Positions 9,012-17,574 of a stretch of 64,000 bases of DNA are shown here, one piece after another. Below the pieces are notes generated by a model that had not been told where the DNA came from, did not search any database, and saw nothing but the letters and a program-made list of their open reading frames with translations. Source of the stretch: Streptomyces sp. STR69 (GTDB lineage Bacteria; Actinomycetota; Actinomycetes; Streptomycetales; Streptomycetaceae); NCBI RefSeq assembly GCF_024519455.1, contig NZ_JALJRY010000004.1, forward strand, positions 372,001-436,000. The letters are read 5' to 3'. The first letter of the stretch is position 1. Each line of letters begins with the position of its first letter. The position numbers and the translations under genes are program-made.

Positions 9012-9244
9012 CGGTGATCAGCAGCACTTTCGTCGACACTCCCGGGGCCCCGGCGACGTTGCTGAGACTCAACGACGGGCGTTGCCGGCCGTCATCGACA
9101 TACGCGCTCAATCGGGGTGGGCTCAGCCCTCACTGGCTTGAGATGTGCGATGCCGTGCTTTCGGAGATCGGCGCCCCCGATCCGGGAGAAGTGACCTGGC
9201 ACGGGTGGTTGAGCGAGTCCGAGATGCGGAGGATTCTGCAGTGA
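8996..9244 (+). pseudogene. Short coding-like fragment, unrecognised
   Basis: The frame runs from an ATG inside the 42-bp palindrome to a TGA at 9242-9244 and encodes about 82 residues. The last 45, including HWLEMCDAVLSEIG and VTWHGWLSESEMRRILQ, show strong G/C third-position bias, as real genes here do, so this is probably the 3' end of a truncated gene. I recognise no family. The 294 bp that follow, up to the SDR gene, hold nothing I can support. Confidence 0.3.
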
Positions 9245-9538
9245 TCGACTCGCCGCTGGCCGAGCCCGCGCGGGGCCGGTTCGCGTCGGCTGTGGGCGTG
9301 AGCGGGTCAGCCGGCGGGCGGCGAGCACCCAGCTCACACAGCTCCAACAGCCCGACCACCGACGGCATCCACGACCTCCTGGGCAGCGACGGCACGACAG
9401 GCCCCTCTTCCCACAAGACCGCCACCCTTACGCCCGACCAGCGAAAACGCAGTCCTCATCTCCGGAATGACAACAGCTTCTCCAACTCCTTGCCGGGGTG
9501 GGAAGGTACTGCCGGTGCGGTGTGCCGGACAGCCGTGT

Positions 9539-10297
9539 TCAGGCGCGCGGGCGGATCCGCAGTCCGTGCATGCCGCCGTCGACGGCGAGATCGGTGCCGG
9601 TGGTGGAGCCGGAGAGCGGGCTCGCCAGGTAGGCGATGGCCGCGGCGACCTCTTCCGCGCTGACCAGGCGGCCCATGGGCTGGCGAGCGTTCAGGGCGGC
9701 GCGTTCGGCCTCGGGGTCGGCGGCGCTCTCCAGCAGGCGTCCGACCCAAGGGGTGTCAGCGGTACCGGGATTGACGCAGTTGACGCGGATTCCGGAGTGC
9801 ACGAGGTCGGCGGCGGTCGCCCGGGTGAGGGAGAGGACGGCGCCCTTCGTGGCCGAGTACAGGGCCCGGTCGGGCAGCCCCGCCGTGGCCGCGATGGAGC
9901 AGGTGTTGACGATGGCCGCGCTGTGCGAGCGCCGCAGGTGCGGCAGCGCGGCACGGGTCACCCGCACCATGCCGAAGACATTGACATCGAAGACTCGACG
10001 CCACTCGTCGTCGGTGTTGTCCTCGATCGTGCCCTGGGCGCCGATCCCCGCGTTGTTGACGAGAATGTCGATGCCCCCGAGCCGACGCGCGGCCTCCTCG
10101 ACGGCCGTTTGGACACCGCTGTCGTCCGCCACGTCCGCCTGTATGCCGATGAGCGGTCCGGGCACGTCGTCCGGCTTGAGATCGAGGCAGGCCACGCGCG
10201 CCCCACGCCCGGCGAGCAACTGAGCGGTGGCCAGACCGATGCCGGAGGCACCACCGGTGACCAGCGCGGTCAGCCCGGCGAACTCCTTCGTGCTCAT
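9539..10297 (-). CDS. SDR-family oxidoreductase, probable 2-keto-3-deoxy-L-fuconate dehydrogenase
   Basis: 252 residues of the classical short-chain dehydrogenase family. The NAD(P)-binding motif is TGGASGIG, followed by NNAG, the catalytic serine in NTCSIAAT, and Y-x-x-x-K in YSATKGA. The ATG at 10297 overlaps the stop of the L-fuconate dehydratase gene by four bases, so the two are cotranslated. In the known non-phosphorylating L-fucose pathway a dehydrogenase oxidises 2-keto-3-deoxy-L-fuconate at C4 to the 2,4-diketo acid. Position next to the dehydratase makes that the best assignment, but SDR specificity cannot be read from sequence. A longer upstream frame is open but lies inside the dehydratase gene. 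Confidence 0.85.
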   Translation of the reverse strand: MSTKEFAGLTALVTGGASGIGLATAQLLAGRGARVACLDLKPDDVPGPLIGIQADVADDSGVQTAVEEAARRLGGIDILVNNAGIGAQGTIEDNTDDEWRRVFDVNVFGMVRVTRAALPHLRRSHSAAIVNTCSIAATAGLPDRALYSATKGAVLSLTRATAADLVHSGIRVNCVNPGTADTPWVGRLLESAADPEAERAALNARQPMGRLVSAEEVAAAIAYLASPLSGSTTGTDLAVDGGMHGLRIRPRA

Positions 10298-11601
10298 GTC
10301 CCGGCCTTCGCTTCCCATACGGGGCCCTCGGGGTAGCGGTGGGCCGCCACGGAGTCCGGGTGCAGTTCGGCACTGATCCCGGGAGCGGTCGGTGCGAGGT
10401 AGTGGCCTTCCCGGATGCGTACGGGATCGGTGAAGTGCTCGTGCAGATGGTCGACGTACTCGATCACGCGGTTCTCGGTGGTGCCGCTGACGGCGACGTA
10501 GTCGAACATCGCCAGGTGCTGCACCATCTCGCACAGGCCGACCCCGCCGGCGTGCGGGCAGACCGGGACGCCGAACTTGGCGGCCAGCAGCAGGATGGCG
10601 ACGTTCTCGGTGACGCCCGCGGTGCGGCTCGCGTCCATCTGGAGGATGTCGAGCGAACCGACCTGGAGCAACTGCTTGAACATCACCTGGTTGTGGGTGT
10701 GCTCACCGGTGGCCACCTTCACGGGCGCCAGCGCCTTGCGGATGGCGGCGTGGCCGAGGATGTCGTCGGGGGACGTGGGTTCCTCGATCCAGTACGGGTC
10801 GTAGGGCACGAGCGCCCGCATCCAGTCGATGGCCTGCTGGACGCCCCACGCCTGGTTGGCGTCGACGGCGATCCTGATGTCCGGGCCGACCGCCTCGCGG
10901 GCCAGCCGCATCCGGCGCTCGTCGTCCGCGCGGTCGGCGCCGACCTTCAGTTTGATCTGCGAGAACCCGTCGGCGACCGCCTCCTTCGACAGCCGCACCA
11001 GCTTCTCGTCGTCGTAGCCGAGCCAGCCGGGTGTCGTCGTGTACGCCGGATATCCGTGCTCCAGCAGGTGCGCGGCACGTTCGGCGCGGCCCGGTTCGGC
11101 GCGGCGCAGGATGTCCAGGGCCTCGTCGCGGGTCAGCGCGTCCTGCAGATAGCGGAAGTCGACCAGGTCGACCAGCTGCTCCGGGGACAGTTCGGCCAGC
11201 AGTCGCCAGACCGGCTTGCCCGTACGGCGGCCGTACAGGTCCCACACGGCGTTCACGATCGCCGCGGCGGCCATGTGGATGGCGCCCTTCTCCGGGCCCA
11301 GCCAGCGCAGTTGGCTGTCGCCGGTCAGCCGCCGGGAGAAACCGCCGAGGTCGTTCAGGACCTCTTCCACCGGCAGGCCGACCACCAGCGGGGCCAGCGC
11401 ACGTACGGCGGCGACCTCCACGTCGTTGCCGCGCCCCACGGTGAAGGCGAGCCCGTGGCCCTCGTCGCCGCCGCTCGTACGGATCGTCACATAGGCGGCC
11501 GAGTAGTCGGGTTCGGGGTTCATCGCATCGGAGCCGTCGAGTTCCAGAGAGGTCGGGAACCGTACGTCGACCGCGTCGACGGCGCTGATCAGTTCACTCA
11601 T
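10294..11601 (-). CDS. L-fuconate dehydratase (enolase superfamily)
   Basis: 435 residues, the full length of fuconate dehydratases. Enolase-superfamily landmarks are in order: the KLKVG lysine pair, metal ligands in [19 protein letters not shown] and ATGEHTHN, the aspartate in [10 protein letters not shown], and the catalytic histidine in VCPHAGGVG. The enzyme removes water from L-fuconate to give 2-keto-3-deoxy-L-fuconate in the cytoplasm. It is divergent from the FadR-type regulator across a 309-bp control region and is the first gene of a two-gene operon with the SDR. Similarity over the whole length and the complete pathway nearby make this a firm call. Confidence 0.92.
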   Translation of the reverse strand: MSELISAVDAVDVRFPTSLELDGSDAMNPEPDYSAAYVTIRTSGGDEGHGLAFTVGRGNDVEVAAVRALAPLVVGLPVEEVLNDLGGFSRRLTGDSQLRWLGPEKGAIHMAAAAIVNAVWDLYGRRTGKPVWRLLAELSPEQLVDLVDFRYLQDALTRDEALDILRRAEPGRAERAAHLLEHGYPAYTTTPGWLGYDDEKLVRLSKEAVADGFSQIKLKVGADRADDERRMRLAREAVGPDIRIAVDANQAWGVQQAIDWMRALVPYDPYWIEEPTSPDDILGHAAIRKALAPVKVATGEHTHNQVMFKQLLQVGSLDILQMDASRTAGVTENVAILLLAAKFGVPVCPHAGGVGLCEMVQHLAMFDYVAVSGTTENRVIEYVDHLHEHFTDPVRIREGHYLAPTAPGISAELHPDSVAAHRYPEGPVWEAKAGT

Positions 11602-11706
11602 GGTGCCCGGCCTTCGTGGCCGGGAGGCCGAGCTGTCGTTTCGGGGTCATGGCAACCACCCATCGTCATGTGTACATGGCATGTCTGTTCTGCAGCAGCG
11701 GCTCCA

Positions 11707-11860
11707 GACATGGGATGGATTTTTAGTCTCTGTTCGCCTCCGTGTCCATAGCCGAAACGAAAAGAGATGGGCGATTACGCCTCTGACCTGCAAGGTAGAC
11801 GAGATTTTCGTGGTCGCGGCAGCGGGTTCAGTCATCCCATGTCTTCCTACGTCATGGGAT
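11707..11860. promoter_or_regulatory. Divergent control region with three GACATGGGAT-type boxes
   Basis: The 309 bp between the dehydratase and the GntR-type regulator contain GACATGGGAT at 11707-11716 (plus) and 11834-11843 (minus), and GTCATGGGAT at 11851-11860 (plus). The last two form an inverted repeat, ATCCCATG and CATGGGAT, with 11 bases between them. The paired site lies 50 bp before the regulator start and the single box 106 bp before the dehydratase start. This fits operators of the adjacent regulator acting on both directions; no binding data are implied. Confidence 0.5.
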
Positions 11861-11910
11861 GTATTGCTACGGTGCCGCTGCGCACGCAACGACAAGGAGG
11901 GCAGCCACAC

Positions 11911-12624
11911 ATGTCACTGACCGACAAGGCCATCGACCGCATCAGGGACCTCATCCAGTCGGGCGAGCTGCCCCCTGGGGCCAAACTTCCGCCCGAGCAA
12001 CAGCTCGCCGCGGAGCTGGGTCTGTCCCGCAACCTGATGCGGGAAGCGGTGAAGGCACTGGTCGTCGCGCGGGTGCTGGAGATCCGGCGCGGGGACGGCA
12101 CCTACGTGACCAGCCTGGAACCGGAGCTGCTGCTCAGCAGCATCGGGTCCGCGGTGGAGTTGCTGCGTGGCGACACGTTGCTGGAGCTCACCGAGGTGCG
12201 CCGATTGTTCGAGCCGGTCGCCACGGCGCTGGCCGCCACCCGGATCTCGGCCACCGAACTCGGCGAGGTGGAGCGGCACCTGGACGCGATGCGGGCGGCC
12301 CGCGACGACGTGGAACGCCTCAACGAACACGACGCCGCCTTCCACCGGGCCGTGGTCGCGGCCACCGGCAACGCCACGCTGACCACTCTCCTGGAGGGCA
12401 TTTCCGGCCGGACGCTGGGCGCCCGCGTCTGGCGGGGACTGGTCGACGACAACGCCGCCGGCCGCACCCTCGCCGAACACGAGGCGATCTACCAAGCGCT
12501 GGCCGACGGTGACGCCGCGCTCGCCCAGGCGGCGGCGCTGATGCACGTCAGCACCACCGAGCGGTGGCTGCGCGAGCACCTGGAACGGGACAGCCGGCTC
12601 CCCCGGAACGGCTCAGCCGCGTAG
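11911..12624 (+). CDS. FadR-subfamily GntR transcriptional regulator of the fucose module
   Basis: 237 residues. The N-terminal winged helix has GELPPGAKLPPEQQLAAELG and SRNLMREAVKAL, with the wing at RRGDGTYV. The C-terminal FCD domain (about 85-225) has metal/ligand histidines in HDAAFHRAV and in AEHEAIYQAL. ATG 11911 follows AAGGAGGG; upstream in-frame codons run through the operator region and were rejected. FCD regulators usually repress sugar-acid catabolism and release DNA on binding a pathway acid. Here the effector may be L-fuconate or a downstream keto acid (inference). It is the first plus-strand gene, 127 bp before the catabolic operon. Confidence 0.9.
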   Translation: MSLTDKAIDRIRDLIQSGELPPGAKLPPEQQLAAELGLSRNLMREAVKALVVARVLEIRRGDGTYVTSLEPELLLSSIGSAVELLRGDTLLELTEVRRLFEPVATALAATRISATELGEVERHLDAMRAARDDVERLNEHDAAFHRAVVAATGNATLTTLLEGISGRTLGARVWRGLVDDNAAGRTLAEHEAIYQALADGDAALAQAAALMHVSTTERWLREHLERDSRLPRNGSAA

Positions 12625-12751
12625 AGGCTTCCTCTCCGAGCGCTGGTGCGCCCCTTTTCCCCCTTTCCCCCCTTTCATTCCTGATGTCCCGCTCCCGGGT
12701 GCCGAATTGCCGGTCACCGGGCGGGCTTGTTCACCTCACCTAGGAGTACCG

Positions 12752-13603
12752 ATGAGATTTCTGCGCGTGGGCCCGGCGGGCTTCGAGCGGCCCGTGGTTC
12801 TGGATTCCGACGGCACCGCGAGAGATCTGAGTCCGCTGACCGCCGACATCGACGGTGCGTTCCTGGCCGAGGGCGGCGTGGAACGCGTCCGTGCCGCCCT
12901 GGCCGACAACGCGCTGCCGCGCACGGACATCGCCGGCCGGCGGGTCGGCGCCCCGGTCGCACGCCCCGGCAAGGTGGTGTGCATCGGGCTCAACTACGTC
13001 GACCATGCTGCGGAGACGGCGACACCGCCCCCTGCCGAACCGGTCGTCTTCATGAAGGCCGCCAACACGATCGTCGGCCCCGACGACACCGTGCTCGTAC
13101 CGCACACCAGTGAGAAGACGGACTACGAGATCGAACTCGCCGTGGTCATCGGCCGCACCGCGCGCTACCTGGACTCGCCGGAGGCGGCCGACGACGTCAT
13201 CGCGGGCTACGCCATCGCCGACGACGTCTCCGAGCGGGCCTTCCAGCACGAGCGGGGCGGGCAGTGGGACAAGGGCAAGTCCTGCGAGACGTTCAACCCG
13301 CTCGGCCCCTGGCTGGTCACCCCCGACGAGACCGGCGACCCGCAGGGGCTGGCCATGCGGCTGTGGGTCAACGGCGAACTGCGCCAGGACGGCCACACCA
13401 AGAACATGATCTTCGGGGTGCGCCACATCGTCTGGTATCTGAGCCAGTTCATGGTGCTGGACCCCGGAGACGTGATCAGCACGGGTACCCCGGCCGGCGT
13501 GGCCTTCGGCGCCAACGACTTCCCCTATCTGGTCGCCGGTGACGTGGTCGAGGTGGAGATCGACCGGCTCGGCCGCCAGCGGCACGTCCTCGGACAGGCC
13601 TGA
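12752..13603 (+). CDS. FAH-family hydrolase, probable 2,4-diketo-3-deoxy-L-fuconate hydrolase
   Basis: 283 residues of the fumarylacetoacetate hydrolase family. Key features are CIGLNYVDHAAE, metal-binding acidic residues in DYEIELAVVIG and ADDVSERAFQ, and the loop STGTPAGVAFG. In the known non-phosphorylating fucose pathway a FAH-type enzyme splits the 2,4-diketo acid into pyruvate and L-lactate. ATG 12752 follows TAGGAG; a GTG 45 bases upstream is less supported. The stop overlaps the ATG of the aldo/keto reductase by one base (TGATG). It opens the seven-gene plus-strand operon ending with larE. Confidence 0.87.
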   Translation: MRFLRVGPAGFERPVVLDSDGTARDLSPLTADIDGAFLAEGGVERVRAALADNALPRTDIAGRRVGAPVARPGKVVCIGLNYVDHAAETATPPPAEPVVFMKAANTIVGPDDTVLVPHTSEKTDYEIELAVVIGRTARYLDSPEAADDVIAGYAIADDVSERAFQHERGGQWDKGKSCETFNPLGPWLVTPDETGDPQGLAMRLWVNGELRQDGHTKNMIFGVRHIVWYLSQFMVLDPGDVISTGTPAGVAFGANDFPYLVAGDVVEVEIDRLGRQRHVLGQA

Positions 13604-14592
13604 TGACCTCCGCGAGCCCGCCCTGGTTCGCCGAGCGCGTCCCGCTCGGCCGCTCCAGGGTCACCGTCAGCCGTATCGGCCTGGGCACCGCACCGCTGGC
13701 CGGGCTGTTCTCGGCGGTCGGCGACGAACAGGCCACCGCCACGCTCGACGCAGCCTGGGCGGCCGGTGTCCGGTACTTCGACACCGCCCCGCACTACGGT
13801 GCCGGGCTCGCGGAACGGCGGCTGGGATCCTTCCTCGCCGGCACGGGCCGCCCGCGCGCCGAGTTCACCGTGTCCACAAAGGTGGGACGGCTGCTCGTGC
13901 CGGGCGACGCCGCCCTCGGGGACGAGGCGTTCCACGGCGAACGAGGGCTGGTCAGGGTACGCGACTACAGCGCCGAGGGCGTCTACCGTTCGCTCGCCGA
14001 GAGCCTTGAGCGGTCCGGTCTCGAAGCCTTCGACACGGTCCTGATCCACGACCCGGACGACCACTGGGAGGACGCGGTCACGGGGGCGTACCCGGCTCTG
14101 GCCCGGCTGCGTGACCAGGGAGCGGTGCGGGCGATCGGCGCGGGCATGAACCAGACGGCGATGCTCACCCGCTTCGTCACCGAGACCGACCTCGACTGCG
14201 TACTCGTCGCCGGCCGCTACTCCCTGCTGGACCGCAGCGCCGCCGACGTGCTGCTGCCGCTGTGCGCCGAGCGCGAGGTGGGCGTCCTGGTCGGCGGCGT
14301 CTTCAACAGCGGCATCCTCGCCGACCCGTCCCCGGGCGCCACCTACGACTACGCCCCGGCCCCCGACGAAGTGCTGCGCCGCGCCCGGTCCCTGAGCGAG
14401 CGGTGCGCAGCCCGCGGGGTGCCGCTGGCCGCCGCCGCACTGCAGTTCCCGCTGCGCCACCCGGCGGTCACCGGTGTGGTCCTCGGCGCGCGCAGTCCAC
14501 TGGAGGTCACGGAGAACATCGCGCACGCCACGGCGGAGATCCCCGCGCAGTTGTGGGCGGAACTCGACGCCCTGGCGGGGGCCCGGCCATGA
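13603..14592 (+). CDS. Aldo/keto reductase, probable L-fucose dehydrogenase
   Basis: 329 residues with the AKR fold: GLGTAPLAGL near the N-terminus, the catalytic aspartate and tyrosine in FDTAPHYGAG, lysine in STKVGR, and histidine in VLIHDPD. This AKR branch includes bacterial L-fucose/D-threo-aldose dehydrogenases, which oxidise the sugar to its lactone with NAD(P). Its place directly before the lactonase gene (ATGA overlap) supports L-fucose as substrate. D-arabinose or L-galactose are also possible, because such enzymes are often broad. Confidence 0.87.
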   Translation: MTSASPPWFAERVPLGRSRVTVSRIGLGTAPLAGLFSAVGDEQATATLDAAWAAGVRYFDTAPHYGAGLAERRLGSFLAGTGRPRAEFTVSTKVGRLLVPGDAALGDEAFHGERGLVRVRDYSAEGVYRSLAESLERSGLEAFDTVLIHDPDDHWEDAVTGAYPALARLRDQGAVRAIGAGMNQTAMLTRFVTETDLDCVLVAGRYSLLDRSAADVLLPLCAEREVGVLVGGVFNSGILADPSPGATYDYAPAPDEVLRRARSLSERCAARGVPLAAAALQFPLRHPAVTGVVLGARSPLEVTENIAHATAEIPAQLWAELDALAGARP

Positions 14593-15506
14593 CACGGATC
14601 GACGCACACCACCACGTCTGGCGGCCCCGGCCCGCGACGCCTGTGGCAGAGACGGCTCCGAGAGCGCCCAGGACCGCTTCCGGCCCGAGCCGTCGCCCGC
14701 ACGACTGGCTGGACGCCCCCGGCATGGCAGCGCTACGCCGTGACTTCACCCTCGACGACCTCGCACCGGGGGCCGCGGCAGCGGACATCGACCGTACGAT
14801 CCTGGTCCAGGTCCTCCCCGACGCCGACGAGACGGCGGAGTTCCTGTCCCTGGCGGGGGCAGCGGACCTGGTCGCCGGTGTCGTCGGCTGGGCGGACCTC
14901 ACTTCGGACCACCTCACGGACACACTGGCCGCCCTGCGGACGGGCACCGGAGGTGAACTCCTGGTAGGGATCCGCCACTTGGTGCAGGGGGAGGCGGACC
15001 CGGGCTGGCTGAACCGGGTGGGCGTCCGGCGCGGACTGGGCAGAGTGGCGGACGCGGGTCTCGCCTACGACCTGCTCACCCTCCCGCACCAGCTCCCCGC
15101 CGCCATCGCCACCGCACGGGCCCTGCCCGAGCTGACCTTCGTCCTCGACCACCTGTCCAAGCCGCCCATCGCCTCCGGCGAACTGCATCCGTGGGTCTCG
15201 CTGATCCGTGAACTGGCCGCCGAACCCAACGTGTTCTGCAAGCTGTCCGGCATGGTCACCGAGGCGGACCGCACCGGCTGGACCGTCGCGGATCTGCGAC
15301 CGTACGCCGATGAGGTGCTGGACGCCTTCGGCCCGTCCCGTGTGATGTTCGGCTCCGACTGGCCGGTGTGTCTGCCTGCCGCCTCCTACGAGGAGGTCGT
15401 CCGCGCGGCCGAGGAAGTGACCGACCGGCTGACCGCCGCCGAACGTACCGAGGTCTTCGGAGGCACGGCGGCCCGCGCCTACCGACTGCGGAAGGAAAAC
15501 CTGTGA
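14589..15506 (+). CDS. Amidohydrolase-2 family L-fuconolactonase
   Basis: 305 residues. The metal-site HxH is in IDAHHHVW at the N-terminus, a histidine is in DHLSKPP, and the catalytic aspartate is in MFGSDWPVCLP. This is the COG3618 lactonase family, which opens L-fucono-1,5-lactone to L-fuconate. The ATG overlaps the reductase stop, and its own stop overlaps the GTG of larA (GTGA), so the fucose and lar parts are one translation-coupled operon. The frame is open far upstream, but only this start aligns with the family. Confidence 0.88.
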   Translation: MTRIDAHHHVWRPRPATPVAETAPRAPRTASGPSRRPHDWLDAPGMAALRRDFTLDDLAPGAAAADIDRTILVQVLPDADETAEFLSLAGAADLVAGVVGWADLTSDHLTDTLAALRTGTGGELLVGIRHLVQGEADPGWLNRVGVRRGLGRVADAGLAYDLLTLPHQLPAAIATARALPELTFVLDHLSKPPIASGELHPWVSLIRELAAEPNVFCKLSGMVTEADRTGWTVADLRPYADEVLDAFGPSRVMFGSDWPVCLPAASYEEVVRAAEEVTDRLTAAERTEVFGGTAARAYRLRKENL

Positions 15507-16783
15507 AGATACGTCTGGCCTACGGGCAGTCGGGCCTCGACATCGAGGTGGATCCGCGGACGGCGACCGTCGTCGAACCCGTTCACCACGAGGCCGCCGC
15601 GGACCAAATGGCCGTACTGCGCGAGGCGTTGCGCGCCCCCGTCGCCGGGCCCCCGCTGCGCGAACGGGTGCGACCGGGGCAGACGGTGGCGATCTCGGCC
15701 TGCGACGGCACCCGCCCCCAGCCGCGCCATCTGATGATCCCCGCCGTCCTCGCCGAACTCGAAGGGATCGTCCGGCTGGAGGACGTGGTGATCCTCGTCG
15801 CCACCGGCACCCACCGGGGCAACGGCGAGGCGGAACTGCGCGAGATGTTCGGCGACGAGGTCGTGGACGCCGTACGCATCGTCAACCACGACGCCCGCGA
15901 CCCCGGACGACTGACCTGGATGGGGACGTACGGCAACGGCGTCCCGGTCTGGCTGAACCGTGCGTGGGCCGAGGCGGACGTCCGCATCACCACAGGCTTC
16001 GTCGAACCGCACTTCTTCGCCGGCTTCTCGGGCGGTCCGAAACTCGTGGCCCCCGGCCTGGCCGCGCTGGAGACGGTCCTCGTCCTGCACGACGCGGCCC
16101 GCATCGGCGACCCGCGCGCCACCTGGGGCAACACGCACGGCAACCCCGTCCACGACGACGTACGGGCCATCGCCGAAGCGACCAGAGTCACCTTCTCGCT
16201 GGATGTGGTGCTGAACCGGGACAAGGACATCGTGGCCGCCTTCGGGGGCGATCTGGCGCCGATGCACGCCGCGGCCACGGCCACGGCGAAACGCATGGCG
16301 ATGCGGCCGGTCGAGGCGCCGTTCGACGTCGTCGTCACCACCAACTCCGGCTTCCCGCTGGACCAGAACCTCTACCAGGCGGTCAAGGGCATGTCCGCCG
16401 CCTACCAGGTGGTCAAACCCGGCGGCATGATCGTCTGCGCAGCCGAGTGCCGCGACGGCTTCCCCGACCACGGCTCCTACCGGGAGGTGCTGGCCTCCGC
16501 TCCGTCCCCGCAGGCGCTGTTCGACGACATCAGCGCCCGCACCGAAACCGTGCCCGACCAGTGGCAGGTACAGATCCAGGCACGTATCCAGTCCGGCAGC
16601 CGCGTCGTCATGCACACCGGTTTCCTGAGCGACGCCGAACTGGCCACCGCCCACCTGCGACAGACCCGCGACATCTCGGCCACCGTCGCCGAGGCGCTGG
16701 CCGCAGCGGGCCCCGGCGCCCGTCTCTGCGTCCTGCCCGAAGGGCCGCAGACCATCCCGTACGTCGGCAGGAGCGGGGCATGA
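15503..16783 (+). CDS. larA: Nickel-pincer hydroxyacid racemase/epimerase (LarA family)
   Basis: 426 residues, close to L. plantarum LarA. The landmark residues known from that enzyme recur four residues earlier here: R71 in DGTRPQP, H104 in GTHRGNG, H170 and the cofactor-binding lysine K180 in EPHFFAGFSGGPK, and the nickel ligand H196 in VLHDAA. K295 in LYQAVKGMS matches the substrate lysine. It should therefore bind the pyridinium-dithio-mononucleotide nickel cofactor and racemise an alpha-hydroxy acid by hydride transfer. In this operon the obvious substrate is the L-lactate released from fucose. An epimerase of L-fuconate is the alternative, since the family is known to be substrate-diverse. 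Start is a GTG coupled to the lactonase stop. Confidence 0.9.
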   Translation: MKIRLAYGQSGLDIEVDPRTATVVEPVHHEAAADQMAVLREALRAPVAGPPLRERVRPGQTVAISACDGTRPQPRHLMIPAVLAELEGIVRLEDVVILVATGTHRGNGEAELREMFGDEVVDAVRIVNHDARDPGRLTWMGTYGNGVPVWLNRAWAEADVRITTGFVEPHFFAGFSGGPKLVAPGLAALETVLVLHDAARIGDPRATWGNTHGNPVHDDVRAIAEATRVTFSLDVVLNRDKDIVAAFGGDLAPMHAAATATAKRMAMRPVEAPFDVVVTTNSGFPLDQNLYQAVKGMSAAYQVVKPGGMIVCAAECRDGFPDHGSYREVLASAPSPQALFDDISARTETVPDQWQVQIQARIQSGSRVVMHTGFLSDAELATAHLRQTRDISATVAEALAAAGPGARLCVLPEGPQTIPYVGRSGA

Positions 16784-17574
16784 GCGGGGTACTGGACCTC
16801 GGCTTCGCCCGGCTTGACCTCGCCCGCGAGGCCCGGCAGGGACTCCCCGAGGTCGTCTACGGGCCCGGAAAGACAGTCGAGCAGATCAGCGGCATCGTCA
16901 CCGGCCTGCTGGGACACAACACCGGTCCTGTCCTCGTCACCCGGATCGAGGCGGAGACCGCCGAGGCCGTCATGGCACGGCTGGATCCGGGCGCGCACGA
17001 CGAGGAAACGCGAGGCCCGGGGCCGTACGACGGTCAGCCATACGACCCGGGAACGTACGACGGTCAGCCGCACGGCCCGGGAACGTACGACGCCGAGGCC
17101 CGGCTGCTGTGCTGGCGGCCCTCTCCGGCCGGGGACTTCTCCGTGACGGTGGTGGCAGCCGGCACCTCGGACCTGCCTGTCGCCGCCGAAGCCGTCGCCG
17201 TGGCCGCCGCCGTCGGCCTGGACACCACCGCCATCCACGACGTGGGTGTGGCCGGCCTCGACCGGATCCTCCAGGTGCGCGACCGGCTCCAGGCCGCCGA
17301 CGCGTTGATCGTCGTGGCCGGGATGGAGGGCGCCCTCGCCAGTGTCGTGGGCGGTCTGGTGCGCGCACCGGTCGTCGCGGTGCCGGTCTCCACCGGGTAC
17401 GGCGCGTCCCTGGAGGGCGTCACCGCACTGCTCGCCATGCACGCCTCCTGTGCTGCCGGGGTGACCGTGGTCAACATCGACTCCGGCTTCTCGGCCGCGA
17501 TGGCGGTCCACCGCATCGCCCAAAGCCGTGTGACCCCACAAAGCCGTGTGAACACACCCGGAGGCCACCGGTGA
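16780..17574 (+). CDS. larB: LarB, nicotinate adenine dinucleotide carboxylase/hydrolase of the nickel-pincer cofactor pathway
   Basis: 264 residues. The C-terminal PurE/AIRC-like domain is clear: VVAGMEGALASVVGGL, PVSTGYGAS, and SCAAGVTVVNIDSGF, whose cysteine is the one known to attack the pyridinium ring. LarB carboxylates NaAD at C5 and releases AMP, the first cofactor step. The ATG overlaps the larA stop. Unusual is an insertion near residues 81-106 built from a 10-residue repeat (PYDGQPYDPG, TYDGQPHGPG, TYD), encoded by a 30-bp tandem repeat that separates the N-terminal domain from the catalytic domain. Confidence 0.9.
   Translation: MSGVLDLGFARLDLAREARQGLPEVVYGPGKTVEQISGIVTGLLGHNTGPVLVTRIEAETAEAVMARLDPGAHDEETRGPGPYDGQPYDPGTYDGQPHGPGTYDAEARLLCWRPSPAGDFSVTVVAAGTSDLPVAAEAVAVAAAVGLDTTAIHDVGVAGLDRILQVRDRLQAADALIVVAGMEGALASVVGGLVRAPVVAVPVSTGYGASLEGVTALLAMHASCAAGVTVVNIDSGFSAAMAVHRIAQSRVTPQSRVNTPGGHR
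17021..17095 (+). repeat. 30-bp tandem repeat inside larB
   Basis: Two and a half copies of a 30-bp unit (17021-17050, 17051-17080, 17081-17095) differing at few positions. The period is a multiple of three, so the frame is kept and a Tyr-Asp-Gly/Pro-rich linker results. Confidence 0.85.
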
